Source: Reinekea blandensis MED297 (GTDB taxonomy: Bacteria > Pseudomonadota > Gammaproteobacteria > Pseudomonadales > Natronospirillaceae). Taken from it: a stretch of DNA of 60,584 nucleotides. Positions 17,574-27,095 of the stretch are shown here, in pieces; within the stretch, counting starts at the first letter, position 1; each line of letters starts with the position of its first letter. The notes under the pieces were generated by a model. The model searched no databases. It was not told the origin of the DNA and saw only the letters and a program-made list of their open reading frames with translations. The position numbers and the translations under genes are program-made. The stretch is from positions 131,584-192,167 of the forward strand of contig NZ_CH724150.1 in the NCBI RefSeq assembly GCF_000153185.1, in the 5' to 3' direction.

Positions 17574-18809
17574 ATGCAAGCTGTGTCAAAACTTGAAAAG
17601 CCCATGCCGTTGAGTGGCCAGAAAGCGATCAATCGTCAATCGCTGGAGGAACTTCAGAAAGCCTTCAGTGCGTTTACGGAAATGAGCGAAAACCTGTCAG
17701 AAAGCTATCAGGTCCTCGAGCAACGTGTGGTTGAACTCAGCGGCGAGTTAGCGACCCTGTCTGAAAAACGGCTGCATGAACTGAATGAAAAAGAGCGGAT
17801 TGCAGAACAGCTCGAAGGTTTGCTGCGGTTAATGCCAGCGGCGGTGATTGTTTTGGATAATAAAGGGGTCATTCGTCAGGCCAATCCAACCGCGGAAGAG
17901 TGGATTCACTCAGCATTGGGCAGTGACCGGTCCGTTCGATTGATCGGCTTACCCTGGGCGAAACTGGTTCGCGCCGTTTTTGCGCCAAAACAAACCGATT
18001 ATCACGAAGTCAGTTTAAAGGACGGGCGGTTAGTGAGTCTCGATACCAGTGCGTTGGATAATTCGGGCCAGCTCATCATGATGACTGATCAGACCGAGAC
18101 CCGAGCATTGCAGGCTAAGGTCTCACGACAAGAGCGTTTGAGTGCCATGGGGCAAATGGTAGCTTCCCTGGCGCATCAGATCCGGACACCGCTATCTGCG
18201 GCCATGCTTTATGCCTCGAACATTAAAAGCCCCTCCTTAGATGCCCAGACTCGAGATCAGTTTGCTGACAAGCTGGTGGGTCGTCTGCAGCATCTTGAAA
18301 AACAGGTCCAGGACATGCTGCTCTTTGTGAAGGGAGAGGTTCAGCTGATAAATCTGTTATCGGTACAGCAGATTTTTGATCGTTTGCAGGACAGCGTGGC
18401 CGCGTTGCCCGAGAACAAACGCACACTCGTGCAATGGAATAATGAATCGCCGGAGCCCATAGTTCGCTGCCAGGCCGACGTGTTGATTAATGCGTTGATG
18501 AATCTCATCAACAATGCGATTGAAGCTCAGGGCAGCCAAACGACACCGATCGTGGTGTCGGCCAAGGCGACAGCTGAGCAGATTGTTTTGACGTTTCAAG
18601 ATCAAGGCCCGGGCTTGTCGGCTTCGGCCATCGAAAAAATTCAGGAACCGTTTTACACCACCAAAAGCTATGGCACGGGCCTGGGCATTCCGGTCTTGGT
18701 GGCCACCGTCAACGCCCACAACGGTCAACTTAACATTCAGAGCGAGCCAGGTGTCGGAACCGAGTTCAGCGTGTCGCTCCCTATTTACCAGAAGAGGTCA
18801 GAGTCGTGA
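17574..18809 (+). CDS. flrB: Flagellar sensor histidine kinase FlrB/FleS
   Basis: 411 residues with no membrane segment, so cytoplasmic. An N-terminal coiled coil is followed by a PAS-like segment (PAAVIVLDNKGVIRQANPTA). The HisKA box SLAHQIRTPLSAA has His ~201. The ATPase domain shows NLINNAIEAQG, DQGPGLSA and GTGLGIPV. It phosphorylates FlrC encoded next to it, with which it overlaps by 4 bp (GTGA). No strong Shine-Dalgarno precedes ATG 17574; ATG 17604 is an alternative start. Confidence 0.92.
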   Translation: MQAVSKLEKPMPLSGQKAINRQSLEELQKAFSAFTEMSENLSESYQVLEQRVVELSGELATLSEKRLHELNEKERIAEQLEGLLRLMPAAVIVLDNKGVIRQANPTAEEWIHSALGSDRSVRLIGLPWAKLVRAVFAPKQTDYHEVSLKDGRLVSLDTSALDNSGQLIMMTDQTETRALQAKVSRQERLSAMGQMVASLAHQIRTPLSAAMLYASNIKSPSLDAQTRDQFADKLVGRLQHLEKQVQDMLLFVKGEVQLINLLSVQQIFDRLQDSVAALPENKRTLVQWNNESPEPIVRCQADVLINALMNLINNAIEAQGSQTTPIVVSAKATAEQIVLTFQDQGPGLSASAIEKIQEPFYTTKSYGTGLGIPVLVATVNAHNGQLNIQSEPGVGTEFSVSLPIYQKRSES

Positions 18810-20212
18810 ATATTCTTATCGTTGAAGATGATGCTAATCTGCGTGAGGCCGTTGTAGACACCATTGCTCTGCATGGCTATCGCGTGACAGAAGCCGATTC
18901 CGGTGAAACCGCTGTATTGAAACTGAAAGAATCGAACTTTGACTTTATTGTGTCAGACGTCAGTATGCCGGGCATGAGTGGTCACGATTTGTTGGACTAT
19001 GTTCGCCAGAATCATCCGCAAATTCCAATGCTGTTGGTGACCGCCTACGCCGCTGTGGACCGGGCTGTCGATGCGATGCAAAAAGGGGCGGTTGATTATC
19101 TGGTTAAGCCTTTTACGCCAACACAGTTAATTGAGCTGATTGATCAGCATTCGCCCATCAGTGTCCGTAAATCCGATGATCCCATCGCTGTCGATGCCTC
19201 CAGTCAACACGTTTTGTCGCTGGCACGAAAGGTGGCGACGACCGATAGCACCATTCTGATCAGCGGCGAGTCGGGTACCGGTAAAGAAGTCCTGGCGCGA
19301 TACATCCATCAAAAGTCCGGACGAGCGGAGGCGCCATTTGTCGCGATTAACTGCGCGGCTATTCCGGAAAACATGTTGGAAGCAACGCTGTTTGGTCACG
19401 AAAAGGGCGCCTTTACCGGTGCCGTCACCAGCCAACCCGGAAAGTTTGAACAAGCGAATGGCGGGACGCTGTTGTTGGACGAGATTTCAGAAATGGACCT
19501 GGGGCTGCAAGCCAAATTACTGCGGGTTTTGCAGGAAAAAGAAGTCGAGCGTATTGGTGGGCGTAAAGTCATTTCTCTCGATGTTCGCGTGCTGGCAACA
19601 ACCAATCGGGAGCTGGTGAAAGAAGTCAAAGCCGGGCGGTTCCGTGAAGACCTCTATTATCGTTTGAGTGTTTTCCCGCTTGCCTGGCATCCGTTACGAG
19701 AACGAAAGGCCGACATTATACCGCTTGCAGAAAGTCTGTTGCGCAAACATGGTAAAAAAATGCAGAAGCCCGGTTTGGTTCTGGATCAGTCGGCCAAAGA
19801 AGCGCTGCTGGCTCATTCCTGGCCTGGTAATATTCGCGAACTGGATAATGCGATACAGCGTGCGTTGATTTTACAGACTGGGCAATACGTCAGTGCGACA
19901 GACCTGGGCATAGCCGGCGAGCATCTGATCGACTTTGAAAGCCATCGGAACGAGCAGTCGACCGAAATGGTTATTGAAGCTGATTCTCCTCGAGAGCCTT
20001 TCAATGATGCGTCGATTGCAAACGAAGGGATTCACGTTGGTCTTAAGCACAAAGAGTTCGAGTTGATCCTTGATGCGTTACGCATCCATAACGGACGAAA
20101 AAATCGCGCGGCTGATTATTTGGGTATTTCTTCTCGAACGCTGCGATATAAATTAGCCAAAATGCGGGAAATCGGAATGGACGTAGATGCCGCCATTGCT
20201 GAAATTCGCTGA
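18806..20212 (+). CDS. flrC: Sigma-54-dependent response regulator FlrC/FleR
   Basis: 468 residues starting at GTG. The receiver has Asp51 in VSDVSMPGMSG and Lys in YLVKPFT. The AAA+ domain has [15 protein letters not shown] and GGTLLLDEIS. The C-terminal HTH is RAADYLGISSRTLRYKL. Phosphorylated by FlrB, it activates class III (basal body and hook) promoters with RpoN. FleR homologues also bind DNA downstream of start sites, which could apply at fliE. It ends the flrBC operon and is followed by a strong terminator. Confidence 0.94.
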   Translation: MNILIVEDDANLREAVVDTIALHGYRVTEADSGETAVLKLKESNFDFIVSDVSMPGMSGHDLLDYVRQNHPQIPMLLVTAYAAVDRAVDAMQKGAVDYLVKPFTPTQLIELIDQHSPISVRKSDDPIAVDASSQHVLSLARKVATTDSTILISGESGTGKEVLARYIHQKSGRAEAPFVAINCAAIPENMLEATLFGHEKGAFTGAVTSQPGKFEQANGGTLLLDEISEMDLGLQAKLLRVLQEKEVERIGGRKVISLDVRVLATTNRELVKEVKAGRFREDLYYRLSVFPLAWHPLRERKADIIPLAESLLRKHGKKMQKPGLVLDQSAKEALLAHSWPGNIRELDNAIQRALILQTGQYVSATDLGIAGEHLIDFESHRNEQSTEMVIEADSPREPFNDASIANEGIHVGLKHKEFELILDALRIHNGRKNRAADYLGISSRTLRYKLAKMREIGMDVDAAIAEIR

Positions 20213-20239
20213 TTGATCAAGCTTGGCTGATCTCACAGG

Positions 20240-20267
20240 AACCGGTTCTTTTGAACCGGTTTTTTTT
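20240..20267 (+). terminator. Rho-independent terminator after flrC
   Basis: AACCGGTTC-TTTT-GAACCGGTT is followed by seven T; the stem pairs perfectly. Confidence 0.92.
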
Positions 20268-20335
20268 GTGCCAGGGGAAAACCGTTGACAGATATTTCCG
20301 GGTTAGATCAGAAACCGGCAAACTCTCGGCAATAG

Positions 20336-20352
20336 TTGGCCTGTCAATTGCA
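20336..20352 (+). promoter_or_regulatory. Sigma-54 promoter of the fliE operon
   Basis: TTGGCCTG-TCAA-TTGCA has GG and GC ten bases apart, the required RpoN geometry. It lies 120 bp before fliE, leaving an untranslated leader of about 108 bp in which I see no other clear element. Confidence 0.75.
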
Positions 20353-20471
20353 ATTACCAAGATAGAGGCAATGATTTCAGTGAGTAGTGACTGTTTATTG
20401 TCAGTTCTGTGAACGAATCGAGGGTTAACGATTCCGAAGCAGTCTGATTTTTGACACAGACCGAGGTGACT

Positions 20472-20903
20472 ATGGTAGATCGAGTGGACATTCAAGGTGT
20501 TTTGGAGCAAATGCGTACGTTGCGCAGTAATGCCAACATGCCTGAAATAAAAGACACGTCGAACAGCCAATTTGCTAACACCGTAGAGCAGATGCGTAAG
20601 CAAATTCAGAGTGCATCTGAAAGCCAGGCTGCGCCTGATGCGATATCCGGCGACCAGGCCGCGACACCGGTCGGAGATGTGCCGTCGTTCGGCGATATGT
20701 TTAAGTCGGCGGTCGATACCGTCAATGACAACCAGGCGGCGGCAAAAGAAATTGCTACCCGATATGAAATGGGCGATCCAAAAGTGGATTTGCCGGAAGT
20801 CATGATCGCGTTGCAAAAGTCCAGTGTGTCTTTTCAAGCCATGACACAGGTACGCAACAAGATGATTGAAGCGTACAAAGAAATTATCAATATGCCGCTG
20901 TAA
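20472..20903 (+). CDS. fliE: Flagellar hook-basal body protein FliE
   Basis: 143 residues; FliE is usually about 100-110. The family core is in the C-terminal half: SFGDMFKSAVDTVNDNQ, DLPEVMIALQKSSVSFQAMTQVRNKMIEAYKEI. The extra length is a hydrophilic Gln/Ser/Ala-rich N-terminal segment. FliE joins the MS ring to the proximal rod. The start is ATG 20472 behind GAGGTGACT; a longer frame from 20451 lacks a ribosome-binding site. It is the first gene of the fliEFGHIJ operon. Confidence 0.92.
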   Translation: MVDRVDIQGVLEQMRTLRSNANMPEIKDTSNSQFANTVEQMRKQIQSASESQAAPDAISGDQAATPVGDVPSFGDMFKSAVDTVNDNQAAAKEIATRYEMGDPKVDLPEVMIALQKSSVSFQAMTQVRNKMIEAYKEIINMPL

Positions 20904-20933
20904 TGGTGGTGGTTCAGATGATGGGTAAATGAA

Positions 20934-21740
20934 ATGACTGAGAATGTACCGGCGGCCACGTCGACACAGGTCAGTACCACAGACTCGCAATCGAACTCGA
21001 TGCCGTCGACAGAGTCGCAATCTCGTAACGAGGCGACCGAGCGAGCTGATCTGCTGTCCAAAGATGACACCAATGTCAGTCGTATGCACCCGCTGGTTGT
21101 GGGGTTCAATAAACTGACCATGATGCGCCAGTTCGGTCTGTTGATCGGTCTGGCGGCCAGTATCGCTCTGGGGCTTGGCGTGGTGCTTTGGTCGCAGAAA
21201 GAAACCTACCGCCCTTTAATGAACAGCACTAACAGTTACGATGCCCGTGAGCTGATTGAAGTCTTGCAGGCCAATAACATTGATTTCGACATCGATCCAT
21301 CCAGTGGCGTGTTGCTGGTTCGGCAAAACGATTTGCATCAGGCTCGGTTGGCGGTTGCCGGTGCCGGTTTGTCGGATGATCAGACGGTTGGGTATGAGTT
21401 GCTCGATCAGGATCAGCCACTTGGACAGTCCCAGTTCATGGAAAATGCCCGCTATCTGCGTTCGTTAGAGGGCGAGCTGGCCCGAACGATTTCTTCGATT
21501 AACCAGGTAAAAACGGCACGCGTACATCTGGCCATTCCTGAGCGTTCAGTTTTTGTCCGGGATCGGCGTGAAACCACGGCGTCGGTTTTTGCTGAACTCT
21601 ACGCAGTGCTGAACTTGCCGATGACTCCGTCAAGGCAATTCGTAATCTGGTCGCGACTTCCATTCCTGAACTGCGCGCTGAAAATGTTTCTATCGTGGAT
21701 CAGCGTGGTCGATTGCTCAGCGATGATGAAGAAATCTTGA
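20934..21740 (+). CDS. fliF: FliF N-terminal open segment (membrane helix 1 and ring-building motif)
   Basis: 268 codons are open; the first ~223 are FliF. A cytoplasmic tail precedes membrane helix LLIGLAASIALGLGVVLW near residue 65. The YscJ/FliF domain follows with NSYDARELIEVLQ, DLHQARLAVAGAGL and the conserved RYLRSLEGELARTI and ARVHLAIPERSVF. The last ~45 codons read in the wrong frame and lose all family similarity. It lies 30 bp after fliE. If the frameshift is real, the product would lack the beta-collar and the FliG-binding tail. Confidence 0.75.
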   Translation: MTENVPAATSTQVSTTDSQSNSMPSTESQSRNEATERADLLSKDDTNVSRMHPLVVGFNKLTMMRQFGLLIGLAASIALGLGVVLWSQKETYRPLMNSTNSYDARELIEVLQANNIDFDIDPSSGVLLVRQNDLHQARLAVAGAGLSDDQTVGYELLDQDQPLGQSQFMENARYLRSLEGELARTISSINQVKTARVHLAIPERSVFVRDRRETTASVFAELYAVLNLPMTPSRQFVIWSRLPFLNCALKMFLSWISVVDCSAMMKKS

Positions 21741-21747
21741 AGAAGAA

Positions 21748-22704
21748 ATGACCAATCGTCAGTTTGAATACCAACGTAAAGTTGAAGAATCCATGCTGGC
21801 GCGGGTGAACTCCATTTTGTCACCGATCATTGGTGGCGATAAATTTCAGGCCGAAGTCTCAGCGGACATCGACTTTACCAAAGTTGAGCAGGCCGAAGAG
21901 CTGTTCAACCCCGATCTCATCGCCAAGCGCAGCGAACAGACCATTTCTGAAGAACGGGTTGGCGAAGAACAGGGCGGCATCCCCGGGGCATTGACCAATC
22001 AGCCACCGACCGATGCGGAAGCGCCTGAAGAAGTCGATGGTCAGGGTCAGGCAAATGGGCCACCGCGATCCTCACGTGACGAGGCCACTATTAACTACGA
22101 GGTGGATCGAACGCTGAGTTATACCCAGTTCCAACAGGGACGGGTACGCCGGCTGACGGTTGCGGTTGTCGTCGATGATCTGGAGGTCACCGATCCCGAA
22201 ACCGGTGAAACTGTCACGCAGGCCTGGGATGAAGCATCGTTACAGCGCCTTAGAACACTGGTTCAGGACGCCGTAGGATATGATGCCTCCCGGGGAGACA
22301 GCATTAACGTCATTAATTCGGAGTTTCTGGCCGAACAGGACGCGGTTGAGCAGGTTCCGTTTTACGCAGAACCCTGGTTCTGGGAAATCGCGAAACAAAT
22401 CCTGGCCGGGTTATTTGTACTAATATTGATATTCGGTATTCTGCGACCCGCGGTTCGTAACCTGCTCGCAAAAGGCGAAGATGAGCAGGCTGAAAGTGAT
22501 GAAGATGCCGCGTTGGCTCAACTGGATGTCGATGAAGATCTGATTGCGGACGATAAAGTCAGTTTGAGCGCAGTGGACGAGTATAACCTGCCCGGACCGT
22601 CTGAAAGCTTTGAACGACAGTTAGACGCGTTGCGCGGTCTGATTGCCGAAGACCCGGGCCGCGTTGCCCTGGTGTTGAAACGTTGGATTATGAGCAATGA
22701 CTGA
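21748..22704 (+). CDS. fliF: FliF C-terminal open segment (collar, second membrane helix, FliG-binding tail)
   Basis: 318 codons from an internal ATG: TNRQFEYQRKVEESMLARV and IDFTKVEQAEELFNPD are FliF core. The second membrane helix lies near residues 212-232 (QILAGLFVLILIFGIL). The acidic tail ends in the FliG-binding stretch (EDPGRVALVLKRWI). The end overlaps fliG by 8 bp. The ATG is probably an internal methionine of full-length FliF, not a natural start. Confidence 0.75.
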   Translation: MTNRQFEYQRKVEESMLARVNSILSPIIGGDKFQAEVSADIDFTKVEQAEELFNPDLIAKRSEQTISEERVGEEQGGIPGALTNQPPTDAEAPEEVDGQGQANGPPRSSRDEATINYEVDRTLSYTQFQQGRVRRLTVAVVVDDLEVTDPETGETVTQAWDEASLQRLRTLVQDAVGYDASRGDSINVINSEFLAEQDAVEQVPFYAEPWFWEIAKQILAGLFVLILIFGILRPAVRNLLAKGEDEQAESDEDAALAQLDVDEDLIADDKVSLSAVDEYNLPGPSESFERQLDALRGLIAEDPGRVALVLKRWIMSND

Positions 22705-23755
22705 AAATAACCGGAATCTGCCAGTGACACAGGACGTTGAGACGTTTGAAAAAGTTCTCGACGGTGTACCCATGCAGATGCGAGCGGCGATGCTGCTCAT
22801 GAGCGTTGGAGAAGCCGACGCTGCCGAAGTATTAAAGCACCTGGGACCGAAGGAAGTGCAACGAGTCGGGACCGCCATGTCATCAATCCCGGAAGTAAAA
22901 CAGGAACAGATCGAAGGGGTCGTCCGGCTGTTTTTGGAAGAAGTTGGTGGTCAAACCGGTTTGGGTGTGGGTGCAGATGACTACATTCGTAAAATGCTCA
23001 CGCAGGCCTTGGGTGAAGATAAAGCCGCTGGCCTGATTGATCGAATTTTGCTCGGTGGTAATACCACGGGCCTTGATACCTTGAAGTGGATGGAGCCACG
23101 AGCCGTAGCGGATATCATTCGCAACGAACACCCTCAGATTCAAACCATTGTTTTAGCTTACCTGGAGCCCGATCAGGCCAGCGAGGTACTGGCTCAGTTT
23201 CCTGAAAAAGTGCGCCTGGATATCGTCATGCGCGTTGCTGCTCTGGAAAGCGTCCAGCCTGCTGCCTTGCAGGAACTGAATGCCATTCTCGAGAAACAGT
23301 TCTCCGCCAGTGCCGGTACTCAATCGCAAATGTTGGGTGGTGTGAAAACTGCGGCCGAAATTATGAACTTCCTTGAATCGAGTATCGAAGCGGAAATCAT
23401 GGACGGCATTAAAGAAGTGGACGAAGATCTTGCCAATGAAATCTCTGATCTGATGTTTGTCTTCGATAACCTGATTGACGTTGATGATCGAGGCATTCAG
23501 GCCTTGTTGCGTGAAGTGTCGACCGATTCTCTGAAGATTGCACTGCGCGGTACGGACAGCAGCTTGTCTGACAAAATCCTTGGCAACATGTCCAAACGAG
23601 CGGCTGAAATTCTCAAAGACGATATGGAAGCGATGGGTCCGGTCAAGGTGTCCGAAGTCGAACTCGCGCAAAAAGAAATTCTTGGTATTGCCCGACGTAT
23701 GTCCGATGCCGGTGAAATCGTGCTCGGAGGTGCTGGTGGTGAAGACATGCTGTAA
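22697..23755 (+). CDS. fliG: Flagellar motor switch protein FliG
   Basis: 352 residues with the three armadillo-like FliG domains. The N-terminal FliF-binding part has MRAAMLLMSVGEADAAEVLKHL. The middle has the EHPQ motif (IRNEHPQIQTIVLAYL) and the Gly-Gly-like hinge. The C-terminal torque helix carries the charged residues in LLREVSTDSLKIALRG and a conserved end (SEVELAQKEI). It links the MS ring to the FliM/FliN ring and engages the stator. It overlaps fliF by 8 bp and lies five bases before fliH. Confidence 0.95.
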   Translation: MTENNRNLPVTQDVETFEKVLDGVPMQMRAAMLLMSVGEADAAEVLKHLGPKEVQRVGTAMSSIPEVKQEQIEGVVRLFLEEVGGQTGLGVGADDYIRKMLTQALGEDKAAGLIDRILLGGNTTGLDTLKWMEPRAVADIIRNEHPQIQTIVLAYLEPDQASEVLAQFPEKVRLDIVMRVAALESVQPAALQELNAILEKQFSASAGTQSQMLGGVKTAAEIMNFLESSIEAEIMDGIKEVDEDLANEISDLMFVFDNLIDVDDRGIQALLREVSTDSLKIALRGTDSSLSDKILGNMSKRAAEILKDDMEAMGPVKVSEVELAQKEILGIARRMSDAGEIVLGGAGGEDML

Positions 23756-23760
23756 CCCTT

Positions 23761-24909
23761 ATGTCCGTTACTCATAAAGGCGTCGTCCGGCGCAATGACG
23801 CCGACATTGAAGATTACAACCTGCCGCGTTGGGACAAAGACGGGAACCTGGTGAAGCCGGCCAGAGCGCCGGAAAAGGCCACGGAAGTTGAGGATGTCGC
23901 GGAACAGGACATCAAGATGCCGACTCTGGCCGAAATTGAAGCCATCCGGGAGGCCGCTTACAACGAAGGGTTTGAACAGGGTTACGAAGGAGGCATGAAA
24001 GAAGGCCACCGTACCGGTGAGCAAAGCGGTTTGCAGCAGGGGCATGAGCAAGGCTATCAGGATGGTTTGGCTCAAGGTCGCGAAGAAGGCTTGAACCAAG
24101 CCTTAACCGAAGAGCGCGAGAAAACCGATCAGAAGCTTGCCGTACTGGATGCGGTCAGCGAAACCTTGAAAGGGCAGGTGCAACAAGAACAGGAGGCATT
24201 GAAAGAAGCGTTGCTGGCGCTGTCCGTTCGAATTGCCCGACAGGTTGTTCAGGATGAACTCCGTCTTGAACCAAACCATATTGCTCAGGTTGTGCATGCG
24301 GCCGTACAAAGTTTACCAAACCCTGATGACCGCTTAACGGTACAGGTTCACCCCGATGATTTACCCGTGGTCCGTGACATGGCTGAATCGCACTGGACTC
24401 TGGAAACAACAGAAGAAGTCGCTGTAGGCGGGTGCATAGTAAAAAGCGGGTACAGCCTGGTCGATTACACTCTCGAACATCGCTTCAGTAACGCTGTAGC
24501 GCACTTTCTGAGCGAACTGGCGCCAGCCGATCCTGAAAAGATTCAGACACCGTTGTCTGAGCAGGCGCTGATGCCGAATGACGGCATTACCGACGAAACG
24601 ACGTCCCTTGAAGATGGGGATGACGTGTCTGAAAACGCCGAACAATCCGCCAGTTCAACAGATAACCGCGATCAATCGGAGGCGTTTGTAGCGGGTTCAG
24701 TGCAATCGGGTTCGCTCAACGAACCAGCTGCGGAACCATCGGCCGGTTCGATGACGGAGGAAGATATCGAGCCGGACTCTCAGGAAGCCGAGTCTTACCA
24801 GCCAGACCACGATGATTCAGGTTCTATGACCGAAGGCGACCCTGACAAAGTAGAAGCCACACGGAACCAAGCGGAGGAACCTCGCGATGAGTCAGACACC
24901 TCTGAGTGA
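23761..24909 (+). CDS. fliH: Flagellar assembly protein FliH with acidic C-terminal extension
   Basis: 382 residues; FliH is usually 230-270. The family part spans about residues 55-260: GxxxG repeats ([20 protein letters not shown]), a coiled coil and the end [20 protein letters not shown]. FliH dimerises with FliI and restrains its ATPase at the export gate. Residues ~262-382 are an added Asp/Glu/Ser-rich, low-complexity tail with no recognised domain. The gene overlaps fliI by 23 bp. Function of the tail is unknown. Confidence 0.92.
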   Translation: MSVTHKGVVRRNDADIEDYNLPRWDKDGNLVKPARAPEKATEVEDVAEQDIKMPTLAEIEAIREAAYNEGFEQGYEGGMKEGHRTGEQSGLQQGHEQGYQDGLAQGREEGLNQALTEEREKTDQKLAVLDAVSETLKGQVQQEQEALKEALLALSVRIARQVVQDELRLEPNHIAQVVHAAVQSLPNPDDRLTVQVHPDDLPVVRDMAESHWTLETTEEVAVGGCIVKSGYSLVDYTLEHRFSNAVAHFLSELAPADPEKIQTPLSEQALMPNDGITDETTSLEDGDDVSENAEQSASSTDNRDQSEAFVAGSVQSGSLNEPAAEPSAGSMTEEDIEPDSQEAESYQPDHDDSGSMTEGDPDKVEATRNQAEEPRDESDTSE

Positions 24910-26347
24910 TTTTCTGAAGCACAGTGAAAAATGGGTGCCTCGTCAGTCCGACCCGGTGTGCCAGGGTCGTTTAACCCGAATGGTTGGGCTCACTCTGGAA
25001 GCGGTCGGGCTCAATGCCAGTATCGGGCAACGGTGTCAGGTTGTGGACCATCATCAGCGCGTCGAAGCGGAGGTGGTGGGTTTCCATGACGATAAAACCT
25101 TCCTGATGCCGGTGCAGGCTATTCATAACTTGCGGGCCGGTGCACGGGTTGTGCCCCTGGAAGTGGCTAACGAGCTGGTCATAGGAGATGAGCTGCTTGG
25201 ACGTGTGGTCAACGGTTTTGGTGAGCCGATTGACGGCAAAGGCGCCTTACTTTGCCGGGCACAGCAAAGTCTAAATGGTGAGTACATTAATCCCTTGCAT
25301 CGCGAACCCATTCGTCAGCCTTTAGATGTCGGTATTCGGGCCATTAACTCTTTACTGACGGTAGGGCGCGGACAGCGTTTGGGACTGTTTGCCGGCTCGG
25401 GAGTCGGTAAATCTGTCTTACTCGGTATGATGACGCGCTTTACCGATGCGGACATCACCATCGTAGGATTGATTGGTGAGCGGGGTCGTGAGGTAAAAGA
25501 GTTTATCGAGGAAATTTTGGGTGATGAGGGGTTAGCCCGCAGCGTTGTAGTCGCATCACCGGCGGATGATGCACCCTTACTTCGCTTACGCGCGGCGCAG
25601 TACACAACGGCCATTGCCGAGTACTTCCGTTCTCAGGGAAAAACTGTCTTGCTGTTGATGGATTCGCTAACCCGATATGCCCAGGCTCAGCGTGAAATTG
25701 CTCTCGCCATTGGTGAGCCGCCGGCAACCAAAGGGTATCCACCTTCCGTATTTGCGCGGTTGCCTCAGTTAGTCGAGCGGGCCGGCAATGCCGAAAAAGG
25801 CGGTGGCTCCATTACAGCCTTTTATACGGTATTGACCGAAGGTGATGACCAGCAGGACCCAATCGCGGATTCTTCGCGAGCGATTCTGGATGGTCACTTT
25901 GTTCTGAATCGGAAACTGGCTGAAGAAGGACATTACCCGGCCATTGATATTGAACAGAGTATTTCCCGGGTAATGCCTCAGGTCGTGTCAGAGGATCACC
26001 TGAAAGCCGCCCAGGCAACCAAGCAGCTGTGGTCGACCTACTCACAAAACCGGGACCTGATATCGATCGGCGCGTACACCAAAGGCAGTAATCAGGAAAT
26101 TGATCAGGCCATTGCCTTGCAACCGATCATCCGGGACTTTTTGCGTCAGGGTTTAAAAGAGCAGGTACCTTATCAGCAATCGGTCGATCTGCTGAAAGCG
26201 GTGCTCGGCTCAGGGCAGGCACCTGCCAATACGTCGGCGTCAGGCGGGGCTGTGGCGGGCGGACGGCCGATTAAGGGGCGTAACACCGGTGGGATGGCGC
26301 GTGGCAAACCGGTTCGAGGTGCTCAACCGTCACAGGGTAATGCATGA
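24887..26347 (+). CDS. fliI: Flagellum-specific ATPase FliI
   Basis: 486 residues resembling the F1 beta subunit. Walker A is FAGSGVGKS near residue 170; [26 protein letters not shown] and [14 protein letters not shown] follow. It powers or gates type III flagellar export as a hexamer with FliH and FliJ. GGAGG precedes ATG 24887 inside the end of fliH. After the usual end an added Gly/Arg-rich tail of about 40 residues is seen ([19 protein letters not shown]-like). Confidence 0.95.
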   Translation: MSQTPLSDFLKHSEKWVPRQSDPVCQGRLTRMVGLTLEAVGLNASIGQRCQVVDHHQRVEAEVVGFHDDKTFLMPVQAIHNLRAGARVVPLEVANELVIGDELLGRVVNGFGEPIDGKGALLCRAQQSLNGEYINPLHREPIRQPLDVGIRAINSLLTVGRGQRLGLFAGSGVGKSVLLGMMTRFTDADITIVGLIGERGREVKEFIEEILGDEGLARSVVVASPADDAPLLRLRAAQYTTAIAEYFRSQGKTVLLLMDSLTRYAQAQREIALAIGEPPATKGYPPSVFARLPQLVERAGNAEKGGGSITAFYTVLTEGDDQQDPIADSSRAILDGHFVLNRKLAEEGHYPAIDIEQSISRVMPQVVSEDHLKAAQATKQLWSTYSQNRDLISIGAYTKGSNQEIDQAIALQPIIRDFLRQGLKEQVPYQQSVDLLKAVLGSGQAPANTSASGGAVAGGRPIKGRNTGGMARGKPVRGAQPSQGNA

Positions 26348-26778
26348 GTCGCTCGAGCCGATTAAAGATTGTTGAGCGTTTGGCTGTCCAGCGTGAAGAG
26401 CAGGCGGCACAGGCTTTGGCACAGGTTCGAGCGCAGATCGAAACGGAAGAAAAACGGCTCGAAGAGTTGGTCTCTTATCGTCAGGAGTACCTGTCATATC
26501 TTGATGAACAAGGGACAAAAGGCATTTCGATGCAGCAATGGCATCGGACACAAAGCTTTATTGATCAGCTGGCGACTCTATCCGGGCGTCAGCAACAAAC
26601 CATCGAAGGCTGGCGTTCTCGTGAGCAGCAGATTTTAGAAAAGTGGCGTGAACTTTATCAACGCCGAAAAAATATTGGTCGGTTCATCGACAAAATCTCG
26701 ACCGAAGAGGCCATTGCAGCCGATAAACAAGAGCAAAAATTGATCGATGAGCTGGTGAATCAACGTTACAGCGGTTAA
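26344..26778 (+). CDS. fliJ: Flagellar export protein FliJ
   Basis: 144 residues, almost entirely coiled coil ([20 protein letters not shown] near the start, [19 protein letters not shown] near the end), the size and layout of FliJ. It sits in the centre of the FliI hexamer and contacts FlhA. The ATG overlaps the fliI stop by 4 bp (ATGA), so the genes are coupled. It ends the first fli operon. Confidence 0.9.
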   Translation: MSRSSRLKIVERLAVQREEQAAQALAQVRAQIETEEKRLEELVSYRQEYLSYLDEQGTKGISMQQWHRTQSFIDQLATLSGRQQQTIEGWRSREQQILEKWRELYQRRKNIGRFIDKISTEEAIAADKQEQKLIDELVNQRYSG

Positions 26779-26944
26779 TCCTGCGGTGCGTTGGTGTTCT
26801 AACGTTGTTATTGACCCGCTATGCGGCCCGGAGCTGGATCGTGTTCCTGGCTGGCAGGGCGAATGGACTGCAAATTTGGCCGTGTTTTATGCTAAATATT
26901 GCGATGAACCCGGCAGACTGAACTGTGTCAGTCTAAACTGCTGT

Positions 26945-26972
26945 TTGAAAGTGCTGCTTTTCCCGCTAATAT
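26945..26972 (+). promoter_or_regulatory. Candidate sigma-70 promoter for the hsbA operon (gap 26779-27095)
   Basis: TTGAAA (26945-26950), 16-bp spacer, TAATAT (26967-26972), 124 bp before hsbA. The 317-bp gap between fliJ and hsbA has no sigma-54 or sigma-28 site with correct spacing and no coding frame I accept. A housekeeping promoter here would free the switch module from flagellar class order. Confidence 0.45.
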
Positions 26973-27095
26973 GTGAAATCAGCACCCGGCGTCTTAGCGC
27001 AGGTGTATGAGACTCCGAACCGGTCCAACTGCAGAATCGGCAGAACGACCACTGATAAGCTTTAATGCACAGCGATCCATAGACGAGGAATATTT

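Larger units (their letters stand above)
20934..22704 (+). pseudogene. fliF: FliF MS-ring protein gene, disrupted by two frameshifts
   Basis: Read as one gene this span encodes a FliF of about 590 residues, the family's usual length, but in three frames. Frame 1 holds through SVFAELYA near 21602. A middle stretch (about 21608-21745) carries conserved ADDSVKAIRNLVATSIPELR and VSIVDQRGRLL in another frame. The rest resumes at MTNRQFEYQ in a third frame. Both shifts equal loss of one base, at a likely GG near 21605 and an A-run near 21746. Flanking fli genes are intact, so a consensus error is likelier than decay, but a true null allele cannot be excluded. Confidence 0.85.

Noticed and set aside
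20217-21089. Leftward ORF of 290 codons
   Set aside because: It lies opposite the fliE leader, fliE and the start of fliF, has a His/Arg-rich composition and no family motif.
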